From NCBI GenBank assembly GCA_002381185.1, contig DFOA01000036.1, positions 128,388 through 192,387 on the forward strand: a stretch of DNA of 64,000 bases, written 5' to 3'. Positions 52,710 through 60,895 of this stretch are shown here, piece by piece. Origin of the DNA: Firmicutes bacterium UBA3553 (GTDB taxonomy: Bacteria > Bacillota > Clostridia > Tissierellales > Sedimentibacteraceae). The first letter of the stretch is position 1. Every line of letters starts with the position of its first letter. Below the pieces are notes generated by a model. That model was not told the origin of the DNA, ran no database searches, and saw only the letters and a program-made list of their open reading frames with translations. A program made the position numbers and the translations under genes.

Positions 52710-54425
52710 ATGAGGCTTTCATTTTCTAAATCAAAAAATGCAACATCATTTTATGTAATTAAGGATGTTATTGAAAAAAATAAAAGGACTACTAAGATCG
52801 TTGAAAAATTAGGCACCTATGATGAATTAAAAAATAAGCTTGGAGATAAAGATCCATATGAATGGGCAAAAGAATATGTTGAAGAATTAACTCGTATTGA
52901 AAAAGAGGGAAAAGAACCTGTTGTAATGGCAGAATATTCACCTTCTAAATTAATTGATAGTAATACTCAACGCTCTTTTAATGGAGGATATCTCTTTCTC
53001 CAGCAAATATATTATGCTTTAGGATTACATAAAATATGTGATTATATATCAGATAAATACAAATTTACATTTGACTTTAATTCAATACTTTCAAGACTTT
53101 CCTACGGAAGAATTTTGTTTCCGGCTTCCAAGTTTGCGACTAATGAATTATCTAAACAATTTATTGAACAGCCAAACTTTGAGCTGCAGCATATTTATCG
53201 TGCTCTTGAATACATTGCAAAAGAATCAGATTTTATACAATCTGAATTATATAAAAATAGTTTGAAAGTTTCTAAAAGAAATACTGGTGTCCTTTATTAT
53301 GATTGCACAAACTATTTCTTTGAAATTGAACAGGAAGACGGATTAAAACAGTATGGCTTTGGAAAAGATCATAAGCCAAACCCTATTGTACAAATGGGTC
53401 TTTTTATGGATAGTGATGGCATTCCTTTAGCTTTTAACATCAATAAAGGTAATACTAATGAACAGGTTACCTTGACACCTTTAGAAGAACAAATCCTTTC
53501 AGATTTTAATCTTTCTAAATTTGTTGTGTGTACTGATGCGGGTCTTGCGTCTAATACTAATCGAAATTTTAATAATATTGGTGGCAGAGCTTTTATCACA
53601 ACTCAATCTGTCAAGAAGTTAAAAAAACATCTTAAGAAATGGGCTCTGGATACAAACGGCTGGCATCTATCAAATGATAATGAAGTTTATGATATTTCAA
53701 ATCTTGATGAAGAAAAGTACAAGGATAAGATTTTTCACAAAGAACGTTGGATTAAAGAAGATGGACTGGAACAAAAATTAATAGTGACTTATTCTTTAAA
53801 ATACAAGAATTATCAACACTTAATTCGTAATAATCAAATTGAACGTGCTAAAAAGGTAATTAAAACAAATCCTGCAAAACTTAAAAAATGTAATTCTAAT
53901 GATTACAAAAGATTTATATCTAAAACACATTGCACGCCCGAGGGTGAAATTGCTAAGAAGGAAATATACAGCATTGATACAAATTTAATTGTAAATGAAG
54001 AAGCATTTGATGGATTCTATGCTGTATGCACCAACCTTGAAGACAATGCTTCTCAAATTGCTGAAATTAACAGAAAACGTTGGGAAATTGAAGAATGTTT
54101 TAGAATTATGAAAAGTGAATTCAAAGCAAGACCTGTTTATTTAAGTCGTGATGACAGAATAATTGCACATTTTACTACCTGCTTTATTTCACTTATTATT
54201 TACCGTCTACTTGAAAAAAAGTTAGGAGAAAAATATACATGCCATGAGATTCTTTCTACTTTAAAAGAAATGAATTTCTACGAATTAAAAGGGGAAGGTT
54301 ATATTCCAACATATACTCGTACTGCCTTAACGGATGATTTGCATGAAGCATTCGGCTTTAGAACAGACTATCAAATCGTATCTACAAAACAAATGAAAAA
54401 AATTTTTAAAGAATCTAAAAACTAA
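52710..54425 (+). CDS. IS1634-family transposase
   Basis: A 571-residue DDE transposase. YYDCTNYFFEIE and VVCTDAGLAS hold the two Asp, and RWEIEECFRIMKSEF with the Y-x2-R-x3-E-x6-K-like arrangement the Glu. The N-terminal SFYVIKDVIEKNKRTTKIVEKLG is typical of the family. No frameshift or stop interrupts it, so the element may still be active. ATG follows GGAGGG. Confidence 0.95.
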   Translation: MRLSFSKSKNATSFYVIKDVIEKNKRTTKIVEKLGTYDELKNKLGDKDPYEWAKEYVEELTRIEKEGKEPVVMAEYSPSKLIDSNTQRSFNGGYLFLQQIYYALGLHKICDYISDKYKFTFDFNSILSRLSYGRILFPASKFATNELSKQFIEQPNFELQHIYRALEYIAKESDFIQSELYKNSLKVSKRNTGVLYYDCTNYFFEIEQEDGLKQYGFGKDHKPNPIVQMGLFMDSDGIPLAFNINKGNTNEQVTLTPLEEQILSDFNLSKFVVCTDAGLASNTNRNFNNIGGRAFITTQSVKKLKKHLKKWALDTNGWHLSNDNEVYDISNLDEEKYKDKIFHKERWIKEDGLEQKLIVTYSLKYKNYQHLIRNNQIERAKKVIKTNPAKLKKCNSNDYKRFISKTHCTPEGEIAKKEIYSIDTNLIVNEEAFDGFYAVCTNLEDNASQIAEINRKRWEIEECFRIMKSEFKARPVYLSRDDRIIAHFTTCFISLIIYRLLEKKLGEKYTCHEILSTLKEMNFYELKGEGYIPTYTRTALTDDLHEAFGFRTDYQIVSTKQMKKIFKESKN

Positions 54426-54455
54426 AAACATTACGCACTTCTTTCAACACATAGA

Positions 54456-54503
54456 AACCTTGAAATTCATTGTAAATACAATGGATCTCAAGGTTTTATT
54501 TTC
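54456..54503. terminator. Terminator inside the IS right end
   Basis: AACCTTGA...ATTCATTGTA pairs with TACAATGGAT..TCAAGGTT, followed by TTATTTT. It ends the transposase transcript. Confidence 0.7.
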
Positions 54504-54522
54504 TCTCAACTGTCAAAGACAG

Positions 54523-54642
54523 GGTTATAAAGGATATCCTCAAATAAAGGATAAGGCCATTAAAAATCAATTGCAAGAACTTTTTTAAAATTAATAAAAA
54601 CTTGACAAATATCGTAATAATGTGAGATTGGGCAGGCGGAAA
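54523..54642 (+). repeat. Target-site duplication of the IS, right copy
   Basis: Identical over 120 nt to 52452-52571. The sequence after it differs completely from that after the left copy, as expected for a duplication of the insertion target. Confidence 0.9.
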
Positions 54643-54796
54643 TTCTGCTGGAGCTGATACTACACATCTTTCCCTATATTTAGCCGAGGTGGCAACAAAC
54701 TCAACCATACCCATACTTTCTGGGATTTTATTGTTGGCGGTTTTTATCTTTACTAAATTAAACATCGAAAAATACGAATTGTTATGTTATAATTAA

Positions 54797-54908
54797 TACA
54801 GCTATTTATGAAAAAGTGTACTGGTATGGAGCTTTTGAAGACCCATCTTTATGGAAGTTACCTAATTTCCCTGAAAAGTTGATGAAAGCAATAGATGAAA
54901 ATAAATAA
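54797..54908 (+). pseudogene. Gene remnant (C-terminal fragment)
   Basis: An open frame ends with TAIYEKVYWYGAFEDPSLWK followed by LPNFPEKLMKAIDENK and a stop at 54906. It has no start codon with a ribosome site and no sensible upstream extension. The protein-like composition suggests the tail of a former gene of unknown type. Confidence 0.4.
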
Positions 54909-55089
54909 ACATATAGTTTAAACAGTTAGACAAATTTCCAATTTGTAGCTAACCTATTAGGATAAGTAAATTTATGCGAACCAAAATATGAGCGAAATTG
55001 TTTGGGGTTGTGCAGAAGGTCAAGGAAGTAAATGCGAAACGGCTACGCAAAGCACCAGGTCGGGCCTTTTCCGGTGCTTCCTTCAGCAA

Positions 55090-55285
55090 TACTGAATTGA
55101 AATCCCCGAGTATCTCGCTGGACTATATTATTGCTCCACCGAGCTGAAAGCAACTGAAGACGGAAAAACACAATATACGGATGAAGTAGAAATCTACGCA
55201 GGGTGGAAAACGCCGCTAATCTATCTTTGGGCGAAATGCTTCTACACACACAGGCAAAAAAAATGGATTAGGTTATTACAATAAT
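55090..55285 (+). pseudogene. Unrecognised gene remnant
   Basis: A frame of about 60 codons reads EIPEYLAGLYYCSTELKATE and ends YAGWKTPLIYLWAKCFYTHR plus a few codons, without a start. Composition is protein-like but I do not recognise it. Together with its neighbours it marks a decayed, recombined stretch between 54643 and 55600 that otherwise holds no intact gene. Confidence 0.35.
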
Positions 55286-55306
55286 ATAGCATGAAAAATA
55301 AACGTA

Positions 55307-55465
55307 ATCTGTACCCGTCAAATTTCAATTGACGGCGAGCCGTATGACGGGCAGGTTGTGAGAATGGGTACACCATGCCATATCATTGGTTTGCGCAAAG
55401 ATATCCGTTCGAAAATTGCGAAACAGGCGGGCAATATGGTTCATGTAACTATGCGGGAACCATAG
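55307..55465 (+). pseudogene. DUF1905-domain fragment
   Basis: The frame ending at TAG 55463 reads ISIDGEPYDGQVVRMG, then CHIIGLRKDIRSKIAKQAG and NMVHVTMREP. The 'Arg-Lys-x-Ile-Arg...Gly-x-x-Val-x-Val-Thr' pattern is that of DUF1905 proteins, but the first third of the domain is missing and no start codon precedes it. Confidence 0.5.
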
Positions 55466-55631
55466 AAAAACTAAAAAGTTAAATCACAAGGGGTAGACTA
55501 CTAAATTTCAGTTCCTTTGTCTAGATATGAACATATAGAGTCGTTCTAATTGTTTTTTGTGCTAGGCAGATAAAAAATGAATTTGTAATAGAGATATTAT
55601 AGTTTAAGATGAAAATGTGAGGCGAAAGATT

Positions 55632-56012
55632 ATGAAAATTAAAGTACAGTATTCAACAATAATCGTGAAAAATTTGGAGGAATCTATCAAGTTTTATAGA
55701 GATGTGTTAGGCTTTAAAGAAGGTTATCACGTAGATACCCCCGACGGTGGCGCCATTACAATTATGAAGAGTGAAAATGGTGCAAGCGTTGAGTTAATAG
55801 AAAATACAAACTTTGAAGAGGGGCTTTATTCTATTGGCACGGATGTAAATAATCTTGATGAGACAATCAGGTATTTAAAAGAAAAAGGATATGAAACTAC
55901 GGGACCTGTCATTCCGTCGACAGTGGGACGTATGACCTTTGTTTTGGATCCAAATGGAGTTCGTATTTGTTTGATTGAGCATACGCAGGAATATAAAGAG
56001 AAATATATGTAA
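55632..56012 (+). CDS. VOC (glyoxalase/bleomycin-resistance fold) protein
   Basis: A 126-residue single-domain VOC protein: YSTIIVKNLEESIKFYRDVL, EGYHVDTPDGGAITIM and the C-terminal MTFVLDPNGVRICLIEH with the metal-ligand Glu. The substrate is unknown. ATG at 55632 with GAGG upstream is more likely than GTG at 55617. Confidence 0.85.
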   Translation: MKIKVQYSTIIVKNLEESIKFYRDVLGFKEGYHVDTPDGGAITIMKSENGASVELIENTNFEEGLYSIGTDVNNLDETIRYLKEKGYETTGPVIPSTVGRMTFVLDPNGVRICLIEHTQEYKEKYM

Positions 56013-56121
56013 GTGCTTTGATTACTTAATCGCGATGGTAATTAATGTATTGACAAATTATAATTTGTATAGTTTGAAACTGCTGATAATTAATATAATA
56101 AGAATGAATAAGAGGGAAATT

Positions 56122-56676
56122 ATGGATGATGTTTGGTTTTGGCCTTTTCCAGAATTAAAAACGAATCGTCTTACGCTTAAAAAATTAGTTCAGTCGGATT
56201 CAGACGGAATATTTGCACTTCGGTCTAATTGTGATATTATTAAATATACAGGAATCAAACAGTATACTACAATTAATGAGGCCAAAGGTTATATTCAAAA
56301 AATAGAGCATGACTTAGAATGTGGCCAATGTATTATGTGGTCAATTTCGATAACTTCAACAGAAGAGTTTATAGGCAGCATCTGTTTTTGGAATATCTCA
56401 GAAGATGGAACTTGTGCAGAAATCGGATATGATCTTTTACCACTCTTTCACGGGAAAGGGTTCATGCAAGAGACTGTACAATCAGTAATTAAGTATGGCT
56501 TTGGGGGTATGAAATTAGGTAAAATTATAGCAGATTTGCATACCGAAAATATCAGGTCAGTAAAATTACTTGAGAAGAATGGTTTCCAAAGAAGTAAGAC
56601 CTATACGATTTCCAATGAAAATGGAGAGAATGTTGAAATGGCTATATATTTTCTTGAAAGAACAGATATTGTATAA
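56122..56676 (+). CDS. GNAT-family acetyltransferase, RimJ/RimL-like
   Basis: A 184-residue protein: LKTNRLTLKKLVQSD, EIGYDLLPLFHGKGFMQETV and NIRSVKLLEKNGFQRS are the standard motifs of ribosomal-protein-type acetyltransferases. The acceptor is unknown. The start is ATG at 56122 behind AAGAGGG; earlier in-frame starts would add a long unrelated N-terminus. Confidence 0.85.
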   Translation: MDDVWFWPFPELKTNRLTLKKLVQSDSDGIFALRSNCDIIKYTGIKQYTTINEAKGYIQKIEHDLECGQCIMWSISITSTEEFIGSICFWNISEDGTCAEIGYDLLPLFHGKGFMQETVQSVIKYGFGGMKLGKIIADLHTENIRSVKLLEKNGFQRSKTYTISNENGENVEMAIYFLERTDIV

Positions 56677-56749
56677 CAGTCAAACTCCGATTTATAGCTG
56701 AGTTATAGTATGCTGACAAATAGGAGTTTATCAAAGGAGGATTTAAAAA

Positions 56750-57262
56750 ATGAGTGTATTTTTTTACGGCTGTATAACTATGGATGGCTATCTTGCTGAC
56801 AAAAACCATAACCTGGAATGGCTCTATCAAACTGGTGCAATAGAAGAAACTGATTATGAAAGCTTTTATAAAAGCATGGATATTACTATAATGGGCAAAA
56901 GAACATTTAATGAAATTGAAAACATAGAAAATATCGGCAGTATTTATCCGACTACCCAAAATTATGTTTTTACACATGCTGAAAGCTTATCGGTCAGGGA
57001 ATTTATTCCTGTGAATTGTGATGTTGTTGAATTTGTGAAACAAATAGAGAAGAGTAAAAATATTTGGATTGTTGGAGGTAACACAATATTAGCCCCTCTG
57101 TTAGACAATGATATGGTTGATAATATGATAATACAGATTGCTCCTGTGTTGTTGGGGATGGGAATACCATTATTTTCACAAAAAGAAGAGTTGAAGAGAT
57201 TTTGCCTGAGAGAAGTAAAAAAATACGGACAATTTGCAGAATTAATTTATAGTAAAATATAG
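56750..57262 (+). CDS. RibD C-terminal/dihydrofolate-reductase-like protein
   Basis: A 170-residue protein of the RibD_C superfamily: FYGCITMDGYLADKNHNLEW at the start, TIMGKRTFNEI and NIWIVGGNTILAPLLDN for the NADPH site, and APVLLGMGIPLFS near the end. Stand-alone members are reductases of unknown substrate. ATG behind AAAGGAGG. Confidence 0.85.
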   Translation: MSVFFYGCITMDGYLADKNHNLEWLYQTGAIEETDYESFYKSMDITIMGKRTFNEIENIENIGSIYPTTQNYVFTHAESLSVREFIPVNCDVVEFVKQIEKSKNIWIVGGNTILAPLLDNDMVDNMIIQIAPVLLGMGIPLFSQKEELKRFCLREVKKYGQFAELIYSKI

Positions 57263-57492
57263 TTCGTTCAACTTTTCAAAAATCCTTGCCTAAGACGCTG
57301 TATAATCATTTCATAAATGCAAAAGATCCAGTCAGGCTAGACTAAGGTTCTCTATAAATATTATAATGGTACTGAGAGTGAACTATTGATTAAAAGTTTT
57401 ATCTAAGAAGATGAGCTAAGATTTTAATATTTTGAAATAGTTTCCGTTTTTAGTAAGGGATATTATGATATACTTGAAGCATCCCGCGTCTC
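57263..57492. other. Intergenic stretch without recognisable content
   Basis: About 230 nt between the RibD-like gene and direct repeat copy B. I see no gene or RNA here. Confidence 0.5.
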
Positions 57493-57561
57493 TGAAAATA
57501 TATAAATGAAGACATGGTGATTAAACGTCAGCATGTCTTTTTTGAAATGATTATACAAAGG
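57493..57561 (+). repeat. 69-bp direct repeat, copy B
   Basis: It matches copy A (51369-51437) at 65 of 69 positions, including the terminator hairpin AGACATG/CATGTCT. Unlike copy A it does not follow a gene end closely. Confidence 0.85.
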
Positions 57562-57625
57562 GTATTGACAGTGGAAGTTTAAATAAAAACTGATGTTGCG
57601 AATGATAATATAAAAGGGTGAAAAA

Positions 57626-58522
57626 ATGCAAATAAACAGATTGTTTGAAATTATATATATTCTGCTTCAAAAGCAAAATGTTAAGGCAAAGGAACTTGCC
57701 GATAAATTCGAAGTGTCAGTCAGAACTATTTACAGGGATGTTGAGACATTGTCTTCCGCGGGTATTCCCATTTATATGAGTCGTGGAAAAGGCGGAGGCA
57801 TTTCTTTATTATCAGATTTCGTTCTTGATAAGGCGGTGATGACTGACGAAGAAAGGGAAAATATTCTTTCATCACTAAGAGCTGTTGGAGCTGTGGACCT
57901 AAGCGCTGAGAATAAAACTCTGCAAAAATTCAGCAGTTTATTTGGCGAATCTTATGCTGACTGGATAGAAGTGGATTTTTCCTCATGGAGTAATCACAAT
58001 GATGAGGCTGTGCTGTTTCAGACCTTAAAAACTGCTATATTCAGAAAAAAAGCAGTCATGTTCCAATATTCAAATGCGAAGGGTGAGCAAAGCATCAGGA
58101 GGGTGGAGCCTCTGAAGCTGTGCTTCAAAGGAGGTGCGTGGTATCTGTATGGATACTGCAAAGACCGTCTGGACTATAGGTTTTTTAAGCTGCGGCGGAT
58201 AAAGAAGCTTGAAACAACAGGCGATACGGTTGAACACAAGGCTCCAGAGCGCGTATTGACAGGGAAAGATTATTTTAATGAGGAATATGTACGGCTTAAG
58301 CTTCATTTATCACAGGAAATGGCTTACAGGGTATATGAGGAATTTGGGTGTTACGAAAAACAGCCGGATGGGAGCTTTATTGCAGAAATAGACTATCCCA
58401 GAGGTGAATGGATTTTTTATTACATATTGACCTTCGGAAGGCATTGTGAGGTGCTGGAGCCTGCAGACATTCGGGAGGAAGTAAAACTACAGATGCAGTC
58501 TATGATAAATTTTTATATTTAA
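57626..58522 (+). CDS. HTH and WYL-domain transcriptional regulator
   Basis: A 298-residue YafY-type regulator. The N-terminal winged helix reads LLQKQNVKAKELADKFEVSV followed by RTIYRDVETLSSAGIPIY. The WYL domain follows (RRVEPLKLCFKGGAWYLYGY, then DYRFFKLRRIKKLE). The C-terminal WCX domain is present. It probably senses a ligand and controls the GyrI-like gene next to it. Confidence 0.9.
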   Translation: MQINRLFEIIYILLQKQNVKAKELADKFEVSVRTIYRDVETLSSAGIPIYMSRGKGGGISLLSDFVLDKAVMTDEERENILSSLRAVGAVDLSAENKTLQKFSSLFGESYADWIEVDFSSWSNHNDEAVLFQTLKTAIFRKKAVMFQYSNAKGEQSIRRVEPLKLCFKGGAWYLYGYCKDRLDYRFFKLRRIKKLETTGDTVEHKAPERVLTGKDYFNEEYVRLKLHLSQEMAYRVYEEFGCYEKQPDGSFIAEIDYPRGEWIFYYILTFGRHCEVLEPADIREEVKLQMQSMINFYI

Positions 58523-58584
58523 TATGACATGCTGGTGTCTTATATTGACTGTTATAATTACAGAAAAATATAGGGAGGCCAATT

Positions 58585-59025
58585 ATGAAGTATGAAGTAG
58601 TAAATCTTGAAGAAAAAGTTATTGCAGGAATCAGCACGGTGACATCAAACAATTCGCCCAAAATGACAGAAGTTATAGGAAAACTTTGGGCAGAGCTTTA
58701 TCAAGGAGGAATAAGCCAAAGTATAAAAAATAAGGTAAACTCATATGCCATAGGTTTATATTCAGATTATTCAGGAGACAATTACACAGTTACGGTGGGC
58801 AATGAGATTTCCAAGCCAGAAAATGATGAGATTACAGTGAAGGTTATTCCGGCAGGGAGATATGCTAAATTTTCAGTCCATGGCAATATGGTAGCAGCAG
58901 TAGCAGAAGCATGGGGTGAAATCTGGAAAATAAATCTGGACAGAAGCTTTACGGGAGATTTCGAGGAGTATCTTAACAGTGATGATGAAAATGCGGATAT
59001 TGATATATATATTGCATTGAAATAG
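58585..59025 (+). CDS. GyrI-like (effector-binding domain) protein
   Basis: A 146-residue stand-alone AraC effector-binding/GyrI-like domain: YEVVNLEEKVIAGISTVTSN, SYAIGLYSDYSGDNYTVTVG and VIPAGRYAKFSVHG. Such proteins bind amphipathic small molecules. It pairs by position with the WYL regulator. ATG behind AGGGAGG. Confidence 0.85.
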   Translation: MKYEVVNLEEKVIAGISTVTSNNSPKMTEVIGKLWAELYQGGISQSIKNKVNSYAIGLYSDYSGDNYTVTVGNEISKPENDEITVKVIPAGRYAKFSVHGNMVAAVAEAWGEIWKINLDRSFTGDFEEYLNSDDENADIDIYIALK

Positions 59026-59053
59026 TGAACAATAAAACAGCAGGTGAACAGTC

Positions 59054-59923
59054 ATGCATTACGCGGAATACAAATCCATACTTTCAGCTAAAAACGGAAT
59101 GAATATATACAGAGGCTGCAGTCACGGCTGCATTTATTGTGACAGCAGAAGCACCTGCTATCAAATGAAGCATGAATTTACAGATATAGAAATAAAGAAA
59201 AATGCTCCTGAAATGCTTGAGGAAGCATTAAAGCGCAAGAGGAAAAAATGCATGATCGGCACAGGTGCCATGTGTGATCCGTACATTCATATTGAGGAAG
59301 AAATCATGTATATCAGGAGATGCCTGCAAGTCATAGACAAATACGGCTTTGGGCTCTCCATACTTACAAAGTCAGACAGAATTCTGAGGGATCTGGACTT
59401 ATTAAAAAGTATAAATGAAAAATCCAAATGCGTGGTTCAAATGACACTTACTACAGCAGACGAAGATTTATGCCGGATTCTGGAACCAGGTGTTTCCACC
59501 ACAAAAGAGCGGTTTGGGGCCCTGAAGGTATTTCGTGACAACGGTATACCAACAGTGGTATGGCTTTGTCCATTTTTGCCGTTTATCAACGATACAGAAG
59601 AAAATTTCAGAACGCTTCTGGACTATTGCATAGAAGCAAAGGTTCATGGAATCATGTGTTTTGGCATAGGAGTAACTATGAGAGAAGGAAACAGAGAATA
59701 CTTTTATAAAAAGCTGGATGAACATTTTCCGGGCATGAAACAAAAATATATCAGGACCTTCGGCAACTCCTACGAATGTCATAGTTCAAATAACAATAAG
59801 CTCATGAGAATATTCTATGATGAATGTAAAAAACATAATATACTGGTTGGAATTAATAAGGTTTTTGCATATCTAAACAAATATGAAGATAAAAATATAA
59901 ATGAACAGATAAGTTTGTTTTAG
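59054..59923 (+). CDS. Radical SAM protein, SPL-like (Rv2578c group)
   Basis: A 289-residue radical SAM enzyme with the cluster motif RGCSHGCIYCDSRS (CxxxCxxC). MIGTGAMCDPYIHIEEE and GLSILTKSDRILRDLDLL are features of the spore-photoproduct-lyase-related group whose members mostly have unknown roles. It is not a true spore photoproduct lyase, as judged by lack of that enzyme's C-terminal pattern. ATG start with a weak site. Confidence 0.88.
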   Translation: MHYAEYKSILSAKNGMNIYRGCSHGCIYCDSRSTCYQMKHEFTDIEIKKNAPEMLEEALKRKRKKCMIGTGAMCDPYIHIEEEIMYIRRCLQVIDKYGFGLSILTKSDRILRDLDLLKSINEKSKCVVQMTLTTADEDLCRILEPGVSTTKERFGALKVFRDNGIPTVVWLCPFLPFINDTEENFRTLLDYCIEAKVHGIMCFGIGVTMREGNREYFYKKLDEHFPGMKQKYIRTFGNSYECHSSNNNKLMRIFYDECKKHNILVGINKVFAYLNKYEDKNINEQISLF

Positions 59924-59955
59924 AACACTTGAATCTCAGGATATGAAATTTTTAT

Positions 59956-59997
59956 GACCGCATCCTATGAATATGATAAAGATGCGGTCTTTTATTG
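59956..59997 (+). terminator. Rho-independent terminator
   Basis: GACCGCATC pairs with GATGCGGTC around a 15-nt loop, followed by TTTTATT. Confidence 0.85.
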
Positions 59998-60005
59998 AAA
60001 TTTGT

Positions 60006-60033
60006 TGCAACCTTTTATTGATTATAACGTCTA
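60006..60033 (+). promoter_or_regulatory. ECF-type promoter of the sigma operon
   Basis: TGCAAC (60006-60011), 16-nt spacer and CGTCTA (60028-60033) match the promoter form of Firmicute ECF sigma factors (TGxAAC...CGTC), so the sigma factor likely drives its own gene. Confidence 0.7.
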
Positions 60034-60057
60034 AATAAATAGGAGGGTAGGTAGAAG

Positions 60058-60591
60058 GTGGCGGAGAAATTATTGATTAAAGGACTGAAAAAAGGAAAAG
60101 AGGATGCGTACAGGCAAATAGTCCGAGATTATGGAAACAAGCTCATGAGGACCTGTTTTCTTATGCTGGGGAACAGAGAAGAGGCAGAGGATGTAGTTCA
60201 GGAAACCTTCATAAAGGTTTTTGAAAAGGTTGGAGATTTCAGGGAGAATTCCGGACTGTATACATGGATTTATACCATAGCTCTAAACCTGTCAAGAGAC
60301 AGGCTTAGAAAGAAAACGGATGTACTTGTTCTCCAGGATGAATGGACCGGAAATGACGATGTTGAATCTTATGTGGAAGAGAGCGTTGACAGGGAAGTTC
60401 TGAAAAAGGAGCTTTTCAAATTGCACCCTATGTATATGGAGGCTATGGTTCTGTTCTATTTTGAGGAGCTTTCCATAAAAGAAATTTCAAAGCTCTTAGA
60501 TGAAAAAGAAGGAACGATAAAAAGCAGGCTCTCAAGAGGAAGGAATATATTAAAAGATAGTTTATTGAAAGGAGGACGGCTCAATGGATAA
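60058..60591 (+). CDS. ECF-family RNA polymerase sigma factor
   Basis: A 177-residue sigma factor with region 2 (REEAEDVVQETFIKVFEKVG, LYTWIYTIALNLSRDRLRKK) and region 4 (YFEELSIKEISKLLDEKEGT, IKSRLSRGRNILKD). GTG start behind AGGAGGG. The next gene overlaps its end by 8 nt and looks like a membrane-bound anti-sigma factor. Confidence 0.93.
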   Translation: MAEKLLIKGLKKGKEDAYRQIVRDYGNKLMRTCFLMLGNREEAEDVVQETFIKVFEKVGDFRENSGLYTWIYTIALNLSRDRLRKKTDVLVLQDEWTGNDDVESYVEESVDREVLKKELFKLHPMYMEAMVLFYFEELSIKEISKLLDEKEGTIKSRLSRGRNILKDSLLKGGRLNG

Positions 60592-60895
60592 CAGAGATAA
60601 TCTGGGAAATGAAATTAAAAAAATAATGGAAGAGGAAACTGCCGGCATTGTGCTGTCGCAGTCGGTTCTGGACAACATTCTTACATACAGGAAGAAAACG
60701 CTGAAAGAAAGAATACATGAGTTTTTAAATCTAGAAATAGAAATTCCGCTGGCCCCTGCCATAATCGGCTTCGCTGCTCTGTTTGCAGTTATATTAATTC
60801 CGGGAAGCATGTTCAAATCACCAAACGAAAGAATAATCGACATAGGCGGTTCACAGGTAATTATAAGGGAAAGCTATGAGGTGGGCATGAAATGA
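60584..60895 (+). CDS. Probable membrane anti-sigma factor
   Basis: A 103-residue protein with a cytoplasmic helical N-terminus, one membrane helix (PAIIGFAALFAVILIPG, about 64-80) and a short outer tail. It lacks a zinc-binding HxxxCxxC motif. Overlap with the sigma gene, ATG behind GGAGG, and a four-base overlap with the next gene support a sigma/anti-sigma pair. Confidence 0.75.
   Translation: MDNRDNLGNEIKKIMEEETAGIVLSQSVLDNILTYRKKTLKERIHEFLNLEIEIPLAPAIIGFAALFAVILIPGSMFKSPNERIIDIGGSQVIIRESYEVGMK

Larger units (their letters stand above)
52572..54522 (+). mobile_element. IS1634-family insertion sequence
   Basis: About 1.95 kb. Its ends carry short inverted repeats with a shared TTTGACAGTTG core (left at about 52578, right complement ending near 54517). 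It encodes one transposase and ends with a hairpin terminator (54456-54503). The direct repeats of about 120 bp next to both ends show a recent, complete transposition. Confidence 0.9.

Noticed and set aside
54496..54765. Minus-strand open frame of 89 codons across the right end of the IS
   Set aside because: It is a chimera of flanking DNA, the target duplication and the IS end, without a ribosome site. The pre-insertion frame would have ended before the serine hydrolase gene.
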